This document shows, one piece after another, positions 6,427 to 14,323 of a stretch of 22,476 bases of DNA (position 1 is its first letter; every line of letters begins with the position of its first letter). The stretch comes from Lachnospiraceae bacterium (lineage in GTDB: Bacteria > Bacillota_A > Clostridia > Lachnospirales > Lachnospiraceae). Under the pieces are notes generated by a model that was not told the origin of the DNA, ran no database searches, and saw only the letters and a program-made list of their open reading frames with translations. The DNA lies in the NCBI GenBank assembly GCA_009911175.1, contig QXWX01000106.1, positions 1 through 22,476 on the forward strand, given 5' to 3'. The translations under genes were made by a program, and so were the position numbers.

Positions 6427-7062
6427 CTATTCCGAAGCCTTGCAAATCTTCTCCCACACCTCATCGTCAAATCTACGGTCCTTATAGTAAAACCGCCTGT
6501 CCGCCTCCGTGATCCCGCAGATCACCCTGCAGGGATTTCCCGCGGCGCACACGTTGTCGGGAATGTCCTTCGTCACCACGCTGCCCGCTCCGATCACTGT
6601 GTTATTTCCGATCCTGACGCCCGGAAGGATCACACAGCTTCCCCCGATCCACACATTGTCACCAAGAGTCACAGCGATGCCGTATTCGTATCCGGAATTT
6701 CTGCTTTCCGGATGGATCGGATGCCCTGCCGTATAGATGGAAACATTTGGGCCAAACAGCACATTTTTTCCGATCGTGATCTTTGCCACATCCAGCATGA
6801 CGCATCCGGTGTTGGCATAAAAGTTCTCTCCCACCTCAATATGGCTGCCGTATTCGCAATGGAAGGGCGGCTCGAAATATACATTTTTACCGTGTTTCAT
6901 TCCGGTTCGGTTCAGACACTCCATCCCCTTTTCTGTTTCAAAGGGCATCACCGTATTGTATTCACGGATGGCCTTCTTCGTAACCAATTGCTCCGCCAAC
7001 ACGCTTTCATCGGAAAAATATGCCATCTCATGATCTCTGCGGTATCTGTTATCCATTTTCAT
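6427..7062 (-). CDS. Maltose/galactoside-type sugar O-acetyltransferase
   Basis: The product has 211 residues and transfers acetyl from acetyl-CoA to a hydroxyl of a sugar in the cytoplasm (LacA/Maa family). It has an N-terminal capping segment (MAYFSDESVLAEQLVTKKAI), then a left-handed beta-helix of hexapeptide repeats (for example IGKNVLFGPNV, LGDNVWIGGSC, IGNNTVIGAGS). The catalytic histidine is in YTAGHPIHPE (His114). The C-terminal GNPCRVI loop is typical. The start is the ATG at 7062, about ten bases after AGGAAGGA; the frame also offers a TTG at 7071, which lies too close to that site. Its natural substrate is unknown. It diverges from the MATE gene across 247 bases. Confidence 0.9.
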   Translation of the reverse strand: MKMDNRYRRDHEMAYFSDESVLAEQLVTKKAIREYNTVMPFETEKGMECLNRTGMKHGKNVYFEPPFHCEYGSHIEVGENFYANTGCVMLDVAKITIGKNVLFGPNVSIYTAGHPIHPESRNSGYEYGIAVTLGDNVWIGGSCVILPGVRIGNNTVIGAGSVVTKDIPDNVCAAGNPCRVICGITEADRRFYYKDRRFDDEVWEKICKASE

Positions 7063-7152
7063 ATTGATCAATTCCTTCCTATCTTATAGTATCATGCGCC
7101 GGGATCCTTTTTACAAAGCCATACGCTCTCCGCTTGACATGGGAATATCAAT

Positions 7153-7204
7153 CCGGACTGTTCCGAAAAGGCACAGTACAACGCCGAAAGCTTTCCCAGT
7201 CCGG
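7153..7204. repeat. Inverted repeat in the acetyltransferase-MATE divergent region
   Basis: CCGGACTG (7153-7160) and CAGTCCGG (7197-7204) are perfect inverted copies 36 bases apart. They lie upstream of the MATE promoter and in the leader region of the acetyltransferase. They could be a regulator site or an RNA stem; no partner is visible. Confidence 0.35.
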
Positions 7205-7232
7205 GGGAATACAGGAAAAATCATGGAATCTC

Positions 7233-7261
7233 TTGATTTTCTCCCGCTGATATCCTATACT
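7233..7261 (+). promoter_or_regulatory. Promoter for the MATE exporter gene, with palindrome at the start site
   Basis: TTGATT (7233-7238), a 17-base spacer and TATACT (7256-7261) form a good sigma-A promoter. The perfect palindrome AATTGCAATT (7267-7276) sits where transcription would begin and could be an operator for a repressor such as a MarR-type protein. The operator idea is inference. Confidence 0.6.
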
Positions 7262-7309
7262 TATTGAATTGCAATTACCATTAAATTATTGAAGCGGAGG
7301 GTTCCCGTC

Positions 7310-8659
7310 ATGTCAGATTCTTCTTTTACACTTATGACTGAGGGTTCTATCGGGAAACGTATTGTTGCATTTGCGTTTCCCCTTTTTTGGGGAAATCTTT
7401 TTCAGCAGCTTTATAATACGGCTGATTCTCTGATCGTCGGCAATTTTATCGGAAATGCCGCTCTGGCCGCTGTGAGTTCCTCCGGCAGCCTGATTTTTCT
7501 GATGGTCGGCTTTTTCAACGGGATCGCCATCGGAGCCGGTGTTGTCATTGCCAAACATTTCGGCGCGCGGAATGCGGAACAGCTCCGGCTGTCCATCCAT
7601 ACTACCGCGGCCTTCGGTATGATCTGCGGTCTGATCCTGACCTTCATCGGTCTCTTTGCCGCGCCGCAGATCCTGGTGCTCATGGGAACTCCGGCCGAGG
7701 TTCTGCCCAGCTCCATTACATATTTCCGAATCTATTTTTCCGGATCACTGGCATTCGTGATGTATAACTTTTTCGTCGGGATCCTTCAGTCCGTAGGGGA
7801 CAGCCGTCACCCGCTGATCTATCTTGTGATCTCCTCCGTCATCAATATCCTTCTGGACCTGATCCTGATCGGCGGATTTCATTTTGGGGTAGGGGCGGCC
7901 GCGCTGGCTACCGTGATCTCTCAGTTTGTCAGCGCATTCCTGTGTCTGCGCCAGCTGATGAAAAGCCCGGAGGATATCCGTCTGGAACTGAGAGACATGA
8001 AATTAAATAAAGAAATTTTAAAGCAGATCCTGGAAAATGGAATCCCGGCCGGCTTCCAGAATTCCATTATCTCCGTTGCAAATGTATTTGTACAGGCCAA
8101 TATCAACCAGTTCGGGCAGATGGCCGTTGCCGGATGCGGCGCCTACTCCAAGATCCAGGGGTTCGTGTTCCTGCCGATCACCTGCTTTTCACTGGCCCTC
8201 ACCACCTTCATCAGCCAGAACCTGGGTGCGAAGAAATATGACCGCGCCAGGCGGGGCGCCGCATTCGGCATTTTCTGTACAGTCGCGGTCGCGGAGCTGA
8301 TCGGGCTGTTGATCTATGTCTGTATCCCCTGGCTGATCACCGCCTTCAACAGCACCCCGGAAGTCATCGCCATCGGAACAGCGCAGGCGCGCACGGAGAC
8401 ATTTTTCTTCTTCCTTCTCGCATTCTCCCACTGCATGGCGGGAATCCTGCGGGGAGCCGGTAAATCTGCTGTACCTATGATCATTATGCTGGTCTTCTGG
8501 TGTGTGGTTCGGATCAGCTATATTACGATCGCGGTCCGGATCATTCCGGAAATGAAGATGATTTTCTGGGCTTATCCTCTCACATGGGCTCTCAGCTCTT
8601 TGACATTTCTGGTCTATTACTTTAAATCAGACTGGATACATGGTCTGGAACGGGCCTGA
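7310..8659 (+). CDS. MATE family efflux transporter
   Basis: The product has 449 residues and is a cation-coupled exporter of the NorM/DinF superfamily in the cytoplasmic membrane. The start is the ATG at 7310 (MSDSSFTLMTEGSIGKRIV), with GCGGAGGG eight bases upstream; an in-frame TTG at 7289 lies before that site. It has twelve hydrophobic segments in two six-helix bundles. Family motifs include FPLFWGNLFQQLYNTADSLI with VGNFIG, GIAIGAGVVIAKHFGARN in the first bundle, and the second-bundle equivalents NGIPAGFQNSI and FISQNLGAKKYDRARRG. Substrates of this family are drugs or metabolites and cannot be predicted here. It has no obvious operon partner. Confidence 0.93.
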   Translation: MSDSSFTLMTEGSIGKRIVAFAFPLFWGNLFQQLYNTADSLIVGNFIGNAALAAVSSSGSLIFLMVGFFNGIAIGAGVVIAKHFGARNAEQLRLSIHTTAAFGMICGLILTFIGLFAAPQILVLMGTPAEVLPSSITYFRIYFSGSLAFVMYNFFVGILQSVGDSRHPLIYLVISSVINILLDLILIGGFHFGVGAAALATVISQFVSAFLCLRQLMKSPEDIRLELRDMKLNKEILKQILENGIPAGFQNSIISVANVFVQANINQFGQMAVAGCGAYSKIQGFVFLPITCFSLALTTFISQNLGAKKYDRARRGAAFGIFCTVAVAELIGLLIYVCIPWLITAFNSTPEVIAIGTAQARTETFFFFLLAFSHCMAGILRGAGKSAVPMIIMLVFWCVVRISYITIAVRIIPEMKMIFWAYPLTWALSSLTFLVYYFKSDWIHGLERA

Positions 8660-8681
8660 AAGCTCCGGTATAGCTGCCTCA

Positions 8682-8707
8682 GGGGAATTCTGGAATGCGT
8701 TTTCCCC
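8682..8707. terminator. Weak hairpin between convergent MATE and mutarotase genes
   Basis: GGGGAA (8682-8687) pairs with TTCCCC (8702-8707) across a 14-base loop. No clear T-run follows on the plus strand, so termination is only suggested by position between two convergent genes. Confidence 0.3.
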
Positions 8708-8751
8708 TCGAGGAGCTAATCCTCCACATGCTTGCATCGGGTCGGTTCATT

Positions 8752-9399
8752 CTACCCATGCCACGCCAGCCGTACGCTCGCCGCATGGTGTTCTCCCGTC
8801 AGCCAGTCCACATCATTGGTGATCCAGTCCATGATCTCCAGCTGGCGGGTTTCCCATTCTACGGTAAATGCCTTATCTGCTTCGGTGGGCTCCTTCTCCA
8901 TGGTCGTATCGATCTCATCATATCCGAAGATGTAGCCGCCCGCGCACCAGATGCTGAAATTGCTGTCCGGTCCCTGGGTAATGGCATCCCCCCGTTTCGC
9001 GATCAGCCCGTCGTGCCGTTTCTTGTACTCCTCCTCGCATCCCGGCTTTAACCGGGTCATGAACATCCTGTGGCGGATCAGCTCCTTGCTCTCCCTCACG
9101 ATGCCGAAATCCTGGTACATCAGCCGCATGGGCTCTCCCGGCGCGGAGATCCAGTCAAAGGTCTCTTCCATCCTTTCGGTCCATTCCCTGACGGCTGGCT
9201 CCTCTTCCGCGTGAAGCGTCCTGTTCCCGGCAGTTTCGTAATACCCGAAGATCAGATCCTTGGCATTCCAGATGCTGAAATTCTTCACTTGATTCCGGTC
9301 CAGAAACGCGGTCAGCTCCGGCCAGATCCCGCCCAGCCTTCTGCGGTATTCGTCCATCTGTCCCTTTTTTACTTTCATCGCAAATGTGTGTCGTTCCAT
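8752..9399 (-). CDS. Tandem-duplicated L-rhamnose mutarotase (RhaM, DUF718)
   Basis: RhaM interconverts the alpha and beta anomers of L-rhamnose in the cytoplasm and is normally about 104 residues. This product has 215 residues and contains two RhaM units: residues 1-100 (HTFAMKVKKGQMDEYRRRL, IWPEL, NFSIWNAKDLIFGYYE) and 106-205 (RHRMFMTRLKPGCEEEYKKRH, NFSIWCAGGYIFGYDE). The two halves have diverged. Against the E. coli pattern YxxxHxxIWPEL, unit 1 keeps Tyr18 and IWPEL but has Leu22 in place of the catalytic His. Unit 2 keeps Tyr125 and His129 but has LIAKR in place of IWPEL. The start at 9399 has AAAGGA eight bases upstream. Mutarotase activity is uncertain; the fused form could make a single pseudo-dimer, since ordinary RhaM is a dimer. 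Confidence 0.85.
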   Translation of the reverse strand: MERHTFAMKVKKGQMDEYRRRLGGIWPELTAFLDRNQVKNFSIWNAKDLIFGYYETAGNRTLHAEEEPAVREWTERMEETFDWISAPGEPMRLMYQDFGIVRESKELIRHRMFMTRLKPGCEEEYKKRHDGLIAKRGDAITQGPDSNFSIWCAGGYIFGYDEIDTTMEKEPTEADKAFTVEWETRQLEIMDWITNDVDWLTGEHHAASVRLAWHG

Positions 9400-9425
9400 G
9401 GTTTTCGTCCTTTCTGCTTTTCGGC

Positions 9426-9588
9426 GAGTGTTTGTTACATGTCACGCCTTGACCAGGTGTGCCCTGTAACTCAGGCCGCCATTTAAAATCGCCTTCGGCA
9501 ATGGGCGGCCTGAATAGCAGCTTTTATGTGCATCCTCCCGACCAATCAGCGTGGTGATTGGTCGGGGTGTGACATGTAACGAGTGTTT
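9426..9588. mobile_element. MITE-like element with terminal inverted repeats and 8-bp duplication
   Basis: A 147-base element (9434-9580) is bounded by perfect 12-base inverted ends, GTTACATGTCAC (9434-9445) and GTGACATGTAAC (9569-9580). It is flanked by identical GAGTGTTT (9426-9433 and 9581-9588), as a transposition target duplication would be. Inside are three hairpins. GTTACA...TGTAAC spans 9434-9470. TCAGGCCGCC...GGCGGCCTGA spans 9471-9513. CCGACCAATCA...TGATTGGTCGG (9538-9565) has an 11-bp perfect stem. It has no coding capacity, so it would depend on a transposase encoded elsewhere. It lies between the mutarotase promoter region and brnT. Confidence 0.8.
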
Positions 9589-9684
9589 TCATGCTCAACG
9601 GTTTTCTTTCATGATAATACATTTTGGCCGATTCGTCCACCTCCCAGAATAAAAACAGGATTGACATATAATTATAATTTAATT

Positions 9685-9849
9685 ATGGAGCATATACAAT
9701 TTGAATGGGATACTGAGAAAAACGAAATTAATAAGAAGACGAATCTGCTTGTGGTATGTCATTGTTATCGGGAATCTGATTCTATTATACGTATTATATC
9801 TGCAAGAAAAGCAACTACTACAGTAACGAGATATTATCGCGAAGCATAG
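9685..9849 (+). pseudogene. brnT: BrnT toxin with its middle deleted
   Basis: BrnT is an RNase toxin of type II toxin-antitoxin systems, normally about 90 residues. Only 54 codons remain here. The N-terminal signature IQFEWDTEKNEINKK is present, as is the C-terminal signature IIRIISARKATTTVTRYYREA, but the intervening stretch (usually KHGIxFxxA...D...E and the central strands, roughly 35-40 residues) is missing. The frame is preserved across the junction, near KKTNLLVVCHC. The ATG at 9685 has no Shine-Dalgarno site and lies close to the AT-rich TTGACATATAATTATAAT stretch (9661-9678), the probable promoter region. Toxicity is very unlikely. The antitoxin gene follows after 11 bases. Confidence 0.8.
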
Positions 9850-9860
9850 GAGGCGCGGTC

Positions 9861-10070
9861 ATGAAGGAAGAATATGATTTCAGCAAGGCTCGTAAGAATC
9901 CATATACGAATAAGCTCAAGAAACAGATCACCATAAATATTGATGCGGATACGATAGATTATTTCAAATCACAGTCTAAGTTTTCTGGTATTCCATACCA
10001 GACACTTATCAATCTCTATCTTTCCGATTGCGCAGAAAAGAAGAGACAGCAGCAGATAAATTGGAACTGA
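9861..10070 (+). CDS. brnA: BrnA antitoxin, ribbon-helix-helix type
   Basis: The product has 69 residues and appears intact. It begins MKEEYDFSKARKNPY, the typical BrnA opening, followed by KQITINIDADTIDYFKSQSK and then GIPYQTLINLYLSDCAEKK. This is a ribbon-helix-helix DNA-binding domain of the CopG type. In intact systems BrnA binds and neutralises BrnT and the complex represses its own promoter. GGAGG lies seven bases before the ATG at 9861. With its toxin gutted it may persist as a stand-alone DNA-binding protein or be on the way to loss. Confidence 0.85.
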   Translation: MKEEYDFSKARKNPYTNKLKKQITINIDADTIDYFKSQSKFSGIPYQTLINLYLSDCAEKKRQQQINWN

Positions 10071-10073
10071 TCC

Positions 10074-10125
10074 ATCCGGCGAAACGCGTCACTGGCGCGT
10101 TTCGCCGGATACTTTATAATTTTAG
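10074..10125 (+). terminator. Strong intrinsic terminator after brnA
   Basis: ATCCGGCGAAACGCG (10074-10088) and CGCGTTTCGCCGGAT (10096-10110) form a perfect 15-bp stem with a 7-base loop, followed by ACTTTATAATTTT. It begins three bases after the brnA stop. Termination from the opposite strand is less likely because no T-run follows there. Confidence 0.8.
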
Positions 10126-10163
10126 AGCTCTGTTTTTCCTTGAAGGGAAAAGCGCGCCGTATT

Positions 10164-11105
10164 TCACATCCCCTCCAGATCCATCTCCACATGATTTCTG
10201 TCGCAGACCAGTTCCCCACCCTTGCAGATCAGCTCCGCAGCCTGCAAGGAGGAGCGCCGATGCCGGTATTCCCATACAAAGTCCGGATCATTTCTTTCTT
10301 CCTCTGTGACCTCCGGGTGTGTAAAATAAAAGATATATGCGCGTCCTTTATGCACCAGTACGTCCGCATGCGCTCCGATCCCGCTGTCATCCCGGCGCAG
10401 TCCCGGTTCCCGCAGGATATTGGAGCATCTCTTCCAATGTACCGCGTCTTCACTGACATACACCCCAAGCCCATGCCAGGGATCTGTGAGCATCCAGTAT
10501 CTTTCCCGGAAGAAAAATACATTGGGCCCCTCGTGGGGACAATCCGTAATCTCCGCGCCGCCGGGGGTCCAATGATACAGATCCGTGCTGAGCGCGCTGT
10601 AAGTAAATCCCTGATCTGCCTCATTTTTGTACCACATCTTCCAGCGTCCGTCAGGCAGCCGGATGATACAGGCATCAATCACCCGGTCCGAGGCCAGCTT
10701 CGGTTCTCCGGCAAATGTCCAGTTCCACAGATCCTTACTCGTATAATGGAGTATTTTTCTTGGATATTCCCAGCTGAACGGAATCCCGCGCACATAGGAT
10801 ACATACATGTGAAATGTTCCTTCGCGCTCGATTACCTCCGGCGCCCACCAGGTATTTCTCCCCGGTTCAAAATCCAGCCCCTGGGCGGTTCCCCGGTAGA
10901 TCCAGTTTTTTCCTCCGTCATCGGAGCTGGCGATCCCGATGTCGGAACCGTGCATATAGCTCACCCCGACTCCCGGGGAAAACGCGCGGCGATTGGTATA
11001 AAAGATCCACCACGCCTGTTCCATGGGATTCCACAGGATCGTAGGATCAGCGGCCCCGTCGTAGATCGGATCCCGGTATAATGGGGCATTTGGTATGATA
11101 TTCAT
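10164..11105 (-). CDS. Intracellular five-bladed beta-propeller glycoside hydrolase (GH43-like)
   Basis: The product has 313 residues and no signal peptide, so it acts on sugar already imported. The sequence fits the GH43/GH32/GH117-like five-bladed propeller. Candidate catalytic acids are Asp20 in DGAADPTILW, Asp144 in RVIDACIIRLPDGRWKMWYK, and Glu192 in DCPHEGPNVFFF. Bladed repeats such as WWIFYTNRR, FHMYVSYVRG, WKMWYKNEA, YWMLTDPWHG and AYIFYFTHPE follow in order. GGAG lies seven bases before the ATG at 11105. It is the last gene of the minus-strand ABC transporter operon, 37 bases after the second permease. The exact CAZy family and substrate cannot be fixed by eye; a beta-xylosidase, arabinosidase or other exo-acting enzyme is possible. 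Confidence 0.8.
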   Translation of the reverse strand: MNIIPNAPLYRDPIYDGAADPTILWNPMEQAWWIFYTNRRAFSPGVGVSYMHGSDIGIASSDDGGKNWIYRGTAQGLDFEPGRNTWWAPEVIEREGTFHMYVSYVRGIPFSWEYPRKILHYTSKDLWNWTFAGEPKLASDRVIDACIIRLPDGRWKMWYKNEADQGFTYSALSTDLYHWTPGGAEITDCPHEGPNVFFFRERYWMLTDPWHGLGVYVSEDAVHWKRCSNILREPGLRRDDSGIGAHADVLVHKGRAYIFYFTHPEVTEEERNDPDFVWEYRHRRSSLQAAELICKGGELVCDRNHVEMDLEGM

Positions 11106-11142
11106 ATGAAATCTCCTCTGTCTCTGATATTCATTTTCTGTA

Positions 11143-11967
11143 TCAGCCCTTCACGGCCCCGCTTGTGATCCCGGCTACGATATGCTTCTGCATGATCAGG
11201 TAGAAGATCACCACCGGAATCAATACCAGAACCATGGTTGAGAGCATCATAGACCAGTCGTTGCTGAACTGTCCCACGCCTTTATACACCTGCATGACCA
11301 GGGTAAAGGACTTGTTGGAGCTGAGGAACAGGTACGGGTAGAGGAAATCATTCCACACCCACATAACCTCAAAGATGATGAGCGTTGTGGTGATCGGCTT
11401 CAGCAAAGGAAATACCACGAGCCAGAAGCATTTCCACGGGCCGCAGCCATCGATCATGGCAGCCTCTTCAATATCCATCGGAAGCCCTTTAAAAAATCCC
11501 TGATACAGGAACATCGCAAAATTGCACCAGCTCGAGTATACCAGGATCAGCCCCACAATATTGTTCAGAAGATGCATTTTCTGCAGCAGAAGATACAGAG
11601 GGATCATGATGGTCTGAGCCGGAACCATATACCCCAGCAGGAAATAGGCCAGGAGTCCTTTATACATCTTGTGTTTTCTGCGCGCGATGGGATAGGCCGC
11701 CATCGCTCCGAAAAGCACGATCAGCGTTACCGAGACCACGGTAATGATCAGGGAATTGCTAAAGCTGCGCGCAAAATCCATGTTTTCAAATGCCTTCGCG
11801 TAATTTTCAAAGGTCACGCTCCGGGGAAGCGCCAGCGGCGAGCCGGACATTTCCTGAGGTGTCTTGAATGTATTGACTGCAAGAAAGTAAAACGGAATCA
11901 GTATCACGATACACAATGCAAGCATCGCAATCTCGCCTGCTATATTTCTGACTTTTTTAGCGCTCAT
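11143..11967 (-). CDS. Carbohydrate ABC transporter permease, MalG type
   Basis: This is an inner-membrane subunit of an importer for a sugar or oligosaccharide (CUT1 class). The product has 274 residues and six membrane segments, beginning with IAMLALCIVILIPFYFLAV. The cytoplasmic EAA loop, the contact site for the transport ATPase, reads EEAAMIDGCGPWKCFWLVVF near 167-186. The C-terminus ends with the usual HIVAGITSGAVKG. Its start overlaps the stop of the partner permease by four bases (ATGA), so the two are translationally coupled. Confidence 0.93.
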   Translation of the reverse strand: MSAKKVRNIAGEIAMLALCIVILIPFYFLAVNTFKTPQEMSGSPLALPRSVTFENYAKAFENMDFARSFSNSLIITVVSVTLIVLFGAMAAYPIARRKHKMYKGLLAYFLLGYMVPAQTIMIPLYLLLQKMHLLNNIVGLILVYSSWCNFAMFLYQGFFKGLPMDIEEAAMIDGCGPWKCFWLVVFPLLKPITTTLIIFEVMWVWNDFLYPYLFLSSNKSFTLVMQVYKGVGQFSNDWSMMLSTMVLVLIPVVIFYLIMQKHIVAGITSGAVKG

Positions 11968-12833
11968 TCTTTTTCTACCCCCGCTTTCTGCTGGATTACC
12001 GTAATAAATGCTACAAATAAGAAGAATACGATCGCCGCTGCCATGGATCTTCCATACATTTTATCTACAAAACCTCTCTGAATGATTACCTGGGATATCA
12101 TGGTCGTGGCGTATCCCGGCCCGCCGCCTGTCAGAGCGAACGGGAGATCAAACACCTTCAGGGAAGAGATCATCAGCAGCATCACGCTGGTGACCATGGC
12201 CGGCTTTAGCTGCGGCACTGTGATTCTGAAAAATAGCTGCAGTGTATTTGCGCCGTCGATCCGGGCCGCCTCGTACAGGTCCTCAGAAACGCTCTGCAGC
12301 TGTGCCAGGTAGATGCAGGCATGCCAGCCAAGCTGGCTCCACACGGTCACTACGATGACTGATACCATCGCCATCTTTGGATCCGCCAGCCAGAGGACCG
12401 GGTCAAAGCCCAGTCCCGTGACCATTCGGTTCAGCAGTCCATAATCCAGAGGTGACATAATATAGGACCATAAAAATCCCAGCACCAGCGCACTCGGAAC
12501 CGACGGGAAGAAAAACGCCGCTCTCTGGATGTTGCTGGTCTTCATTTTGGAATTCAGGGCAACCGACAGCGGGATTGCCAGGATCGTCACCGCGATCGGC
12601 ACGGCAATGGCATAAACCACCGTATTGGTGATGGAAATAATGATCTGCTTATCCGAAAAAACATCCAGATAATTTTTCAGCCCCACAAAATGAAGATTCT
12701 CAAAGGTAACGCCCTTCCAGTCCGTAAATGACAGCCCTACCGCCTGGAGCATCGGATACAGCATCAGCACGGTATAGACCAGAAATGCGGGAAGTATAAA
12801 ACACAGGTACGGTAATTCTTTTTTTAATTTCAT
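11964..12833 (-). CDS. Carbohydrate ABC transporter permease, MalF type
   Basis: The product has 289 residues and six membrane segments, opening with LPYLCFILPAFLVYTVLML and the typical LSFTDW after the first. The EAA loop reads YEAARIDGANTLQLFFRITV at about 187-206, followed by PQLKP. Together with the MalG-type subunit it forms the membrane channel. AAAGGG lies about ten bases before the ATG at 12833, and 28 bases separate it from the binding-protein gene. No ABC ATPase gene is present nearby, so a shared ATPase is expected. Confidence 0.93.
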   Translation of the reverse strand: MKLKKELPYLCFILPAFLVYTVLMLYPMLQAVGLSFTDWKGVTFENLHFVGLKNYLDVFSDKQIIISITNTVVYAIAVPIAVTILAIPLSVALNSKMKTSNIQRAAFFFPSVPSALVLGFLWSYIMSPLDYGLLNRMVTGLGFDPVLWLADPKMAMVSVIVVTVWSQLGWHACIYLAQLQSVSEDLYEAARIDGANTLQLFFRITVPQLKPAMVTSVMLLMISSLKVFDLPFALTGGGPGYATTMISQVIIQRGFVDKMYGRSMAAAIVFFLFVAFITVIQQKAGVEKE

Positions 12834-12861
12834 AACTGCTCATCCCTTTCCAGTCTATATA

Positions 12862-14118
12862 CTAATTTGATAAGATGACCTCAAACTTGTCGTCTACCGC
12901 TTCCAGAGCCTCCTCCGGTGTGGATGTCCCTGCGATCACGCTCTGGCAGGCGGATGTATATGCCTCCAGGATGGAGGAGGAAGACGGCCATTCTACAGTC
13001 TGCCAGTACACTCTGCCTTCCGCCACATCTGTCTTGAATGCCTCCAGACATGGAGCTACCGTATACTCCGCATCCGCCGCGTTCATAAAATTGTCGAACA
13101 TGCCGGCCCAGCACTGAACCCCGTCCTCGGAGGACAGATATTCCATAAATTTCTCCGCGCCTTCTTTATTTTTTGCTTCCTTTGCAATACCGATCCCTAC
13201 ATTCGCCGCGCCCTGCAGCATCACCTCGCCGTCAAATCCGGGAATCCCGAAGGTTCCAAATTCCAGATCCGGGTTCTTTGCCTCAAAATCCGGAAGGCTC
13301 CAAGGCCCGCCGATCATCATGGCCGCCTGCCCGTTTACAAACATTTCGATCTGCTGGTCATTGGTCAGGCTTAAGCAGGACTGTCCCAGGTATTTCGGTT
13401 CGATCACATCCTCATACCATGCGTCCATGGATTCCTTGTACAGCTCGGAAAATTTTTTACTGCCGTCCGCAAGCGCCGCTTCCACATTCGGATCCTTTGA
13501 CGCCTCATTGGACGCGAATAGTCCCAGAAGCAGTCTCCCCGCGTCCTCGGACTGCGCGGTCATCGGGTCGATACCAAGCTCCTTGATCTTCGCCATATCC
13601 TCCACCAGCTCATCCCAGGTCTCCGGTGTTTTCTCAATCTTCGCCTGTTCAAAGATCTCTTTGTTGTAGAACATAAAGCTTGCCCAGGAATCCATGGATA
13701 GGCCGTATACCTTGCCGTCCGCGCCCAGCGTCCTTTTTGCGTTGTCGCTCAGCTTCTCCATGATCGGCATGTCGGAAAGATCCTCCGCAAAGTCTGTCGC
13801 AACCACGTCCTCCCGAACCTCCGGGCACATAAAGAACAGATCCGTAGGTTCATTCCCGTTCATCAGCAGGGTCAGCTTCTGAATATACTGCTCTGTCGGC
13901 GGTACAAACTGCACCTCCAGCTCCAGATCTGAATTGGCCGCTTCAAAGCCCTCTTTCAGAGGCATCATCTGCTCCTCCGTATACCAGGAGAGCAGTGTCA
14001 CGGTATTTTTTGAGCTTCCGCCTTTTTCGCCTTTTGCGTCATCCCCGCTGCCTCCGCACGCCGCCAGACTCAACACCATTCCCGCACACAGCAAAGCCAC
14101 CATTCCTTTTTTCATCAT
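12862..14118 (-). CDS. Extracellular sugar-binding lipoprotein of the ABC importer
   Basis: The product has 418 residues. Its N-terminus (MMKKGMVALLCAGMVLS) is a lipoprotein signal with lipobox LAAC, so Cys21 would be lipidated and the protein anchored outside the membrane. The body is a CUT1 solute-binding protein: VTLLSWYTEEQMMPLKEGFE, then the hinge-region blocks LSMDSWASFMFYNKEIFEQA and FVNGQAAMMIGGPWSLPDFE, then AKNKEGAEKFMEYLSSEDGV. It would capture the oligosaccharide for the two permeases. GGAGG lies eight bases before the ATG at 14118. The 205-base gap before it contains a terminator for the response regulator gene, so it must have its own promoter, probably switched on by that regulator. 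Confidence 0.93.
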   Translation of the reverse strand: MMKKGMVALLCAGMVLSLAACGGSGDDAKGEKGGSSKNTVTLLSWYTEEQMMPLKEGFEAANSDLELEVQFVPPTEQYIQKLTLLMNGNEPTDLFFMCPEVREDVVATDFAEDLSDMPIMEKLSDNAKRTLGADGKVYGLSMDSWASFMFYNKEIFEQAKIEKTPETWDELVEDMAKIKELGIDPMTAQSEDAGRLLLGLFASNEASKDPNVEAALADGSKKFSELYKESMDAWYEDVIEPKYLGQSCLSLTNDQQIEMFVNGQAAMMIGGPWSLPDFEAKNPDLEFGTFGIPGFDGEVMLQGAANVGIGIAKEAKNKEGAEKFMEYLSSEDGVQCWAGMFDNFMNAADAEYTVAPCLEAFKTDVAEGRVYWQTVEWPSSSSILEAYTSACQSVIAGTSTPEEALEAVDDKFEVILSN

Positions 14119-14141
14119 GTGTAGTTCCTCCCTTTTGTTTT

Positions 14142-14205
14142 TTATGAGTATATACTACTGAAATTTTCCTCCTTCGGAAATGCCGAAAATCACGAATCGT
14201 TGCTC
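14142..14205 (-). promoter_or_regulatory. Probable activator-dependent promoter of the sugar-uptake operon
   Basis: On the minus strand a -10-like TATACT (14155-14150 region) precedes the binding-protein gene, but no TTGACA-like -35 lies 16-18 bases upstream. Just further upstream is the symmetric TTCGGCATTTCCGAA (about 14173-14187). A poor -35 with a nearby symmetric site is what an AraC-type activator such as the adjacent response regulator would require. The site identity is inference. Confidence 0.35.
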
Positions 14206-14230
14206 AAAATCACTCTCATAAAAAGATTCC

Positions 14231-14286
14231 ATAAGAAAAAACATCAGGCAGATTTCCGCAGGCGAAGCCCGTTCAATCTGCCTGAT
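14231..14286 (-). terminator. Intrinsic terminator after the response regulator gene
   Basis: On the minus strand ATCAGGCAGATT pairs perfectly with AATCTGCCTGAT (14286-14275 with 14254-14243), enclosing a 20-base loop, and is followed by GTTTTTTCTTAT. It separates the kinase-regulator pair from the transporter operon. Confidence 0.8.
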
Positions 14287-14323
14287 GATGTTTTCATTCT
14301 GCCGCTCTTTTCTCAACCGTTCC

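Noticed and set aside
9661..9689. TTGACA at 9661 as a -35 for brnT
   Set aside because: At 16-18 bases distance the -10 would fall on or after the ATG; TATAAT at 9673 is only six bases away. The region is probably a promoter, but its exact hexamers cannot be assigned.
10140..11081. Long plus-strand frame opposite the glycosidase gene
   Set aside because: The minus-strand glycosidase is clear in sequence and context; the antisense frame has no start site and no recognisable domain.
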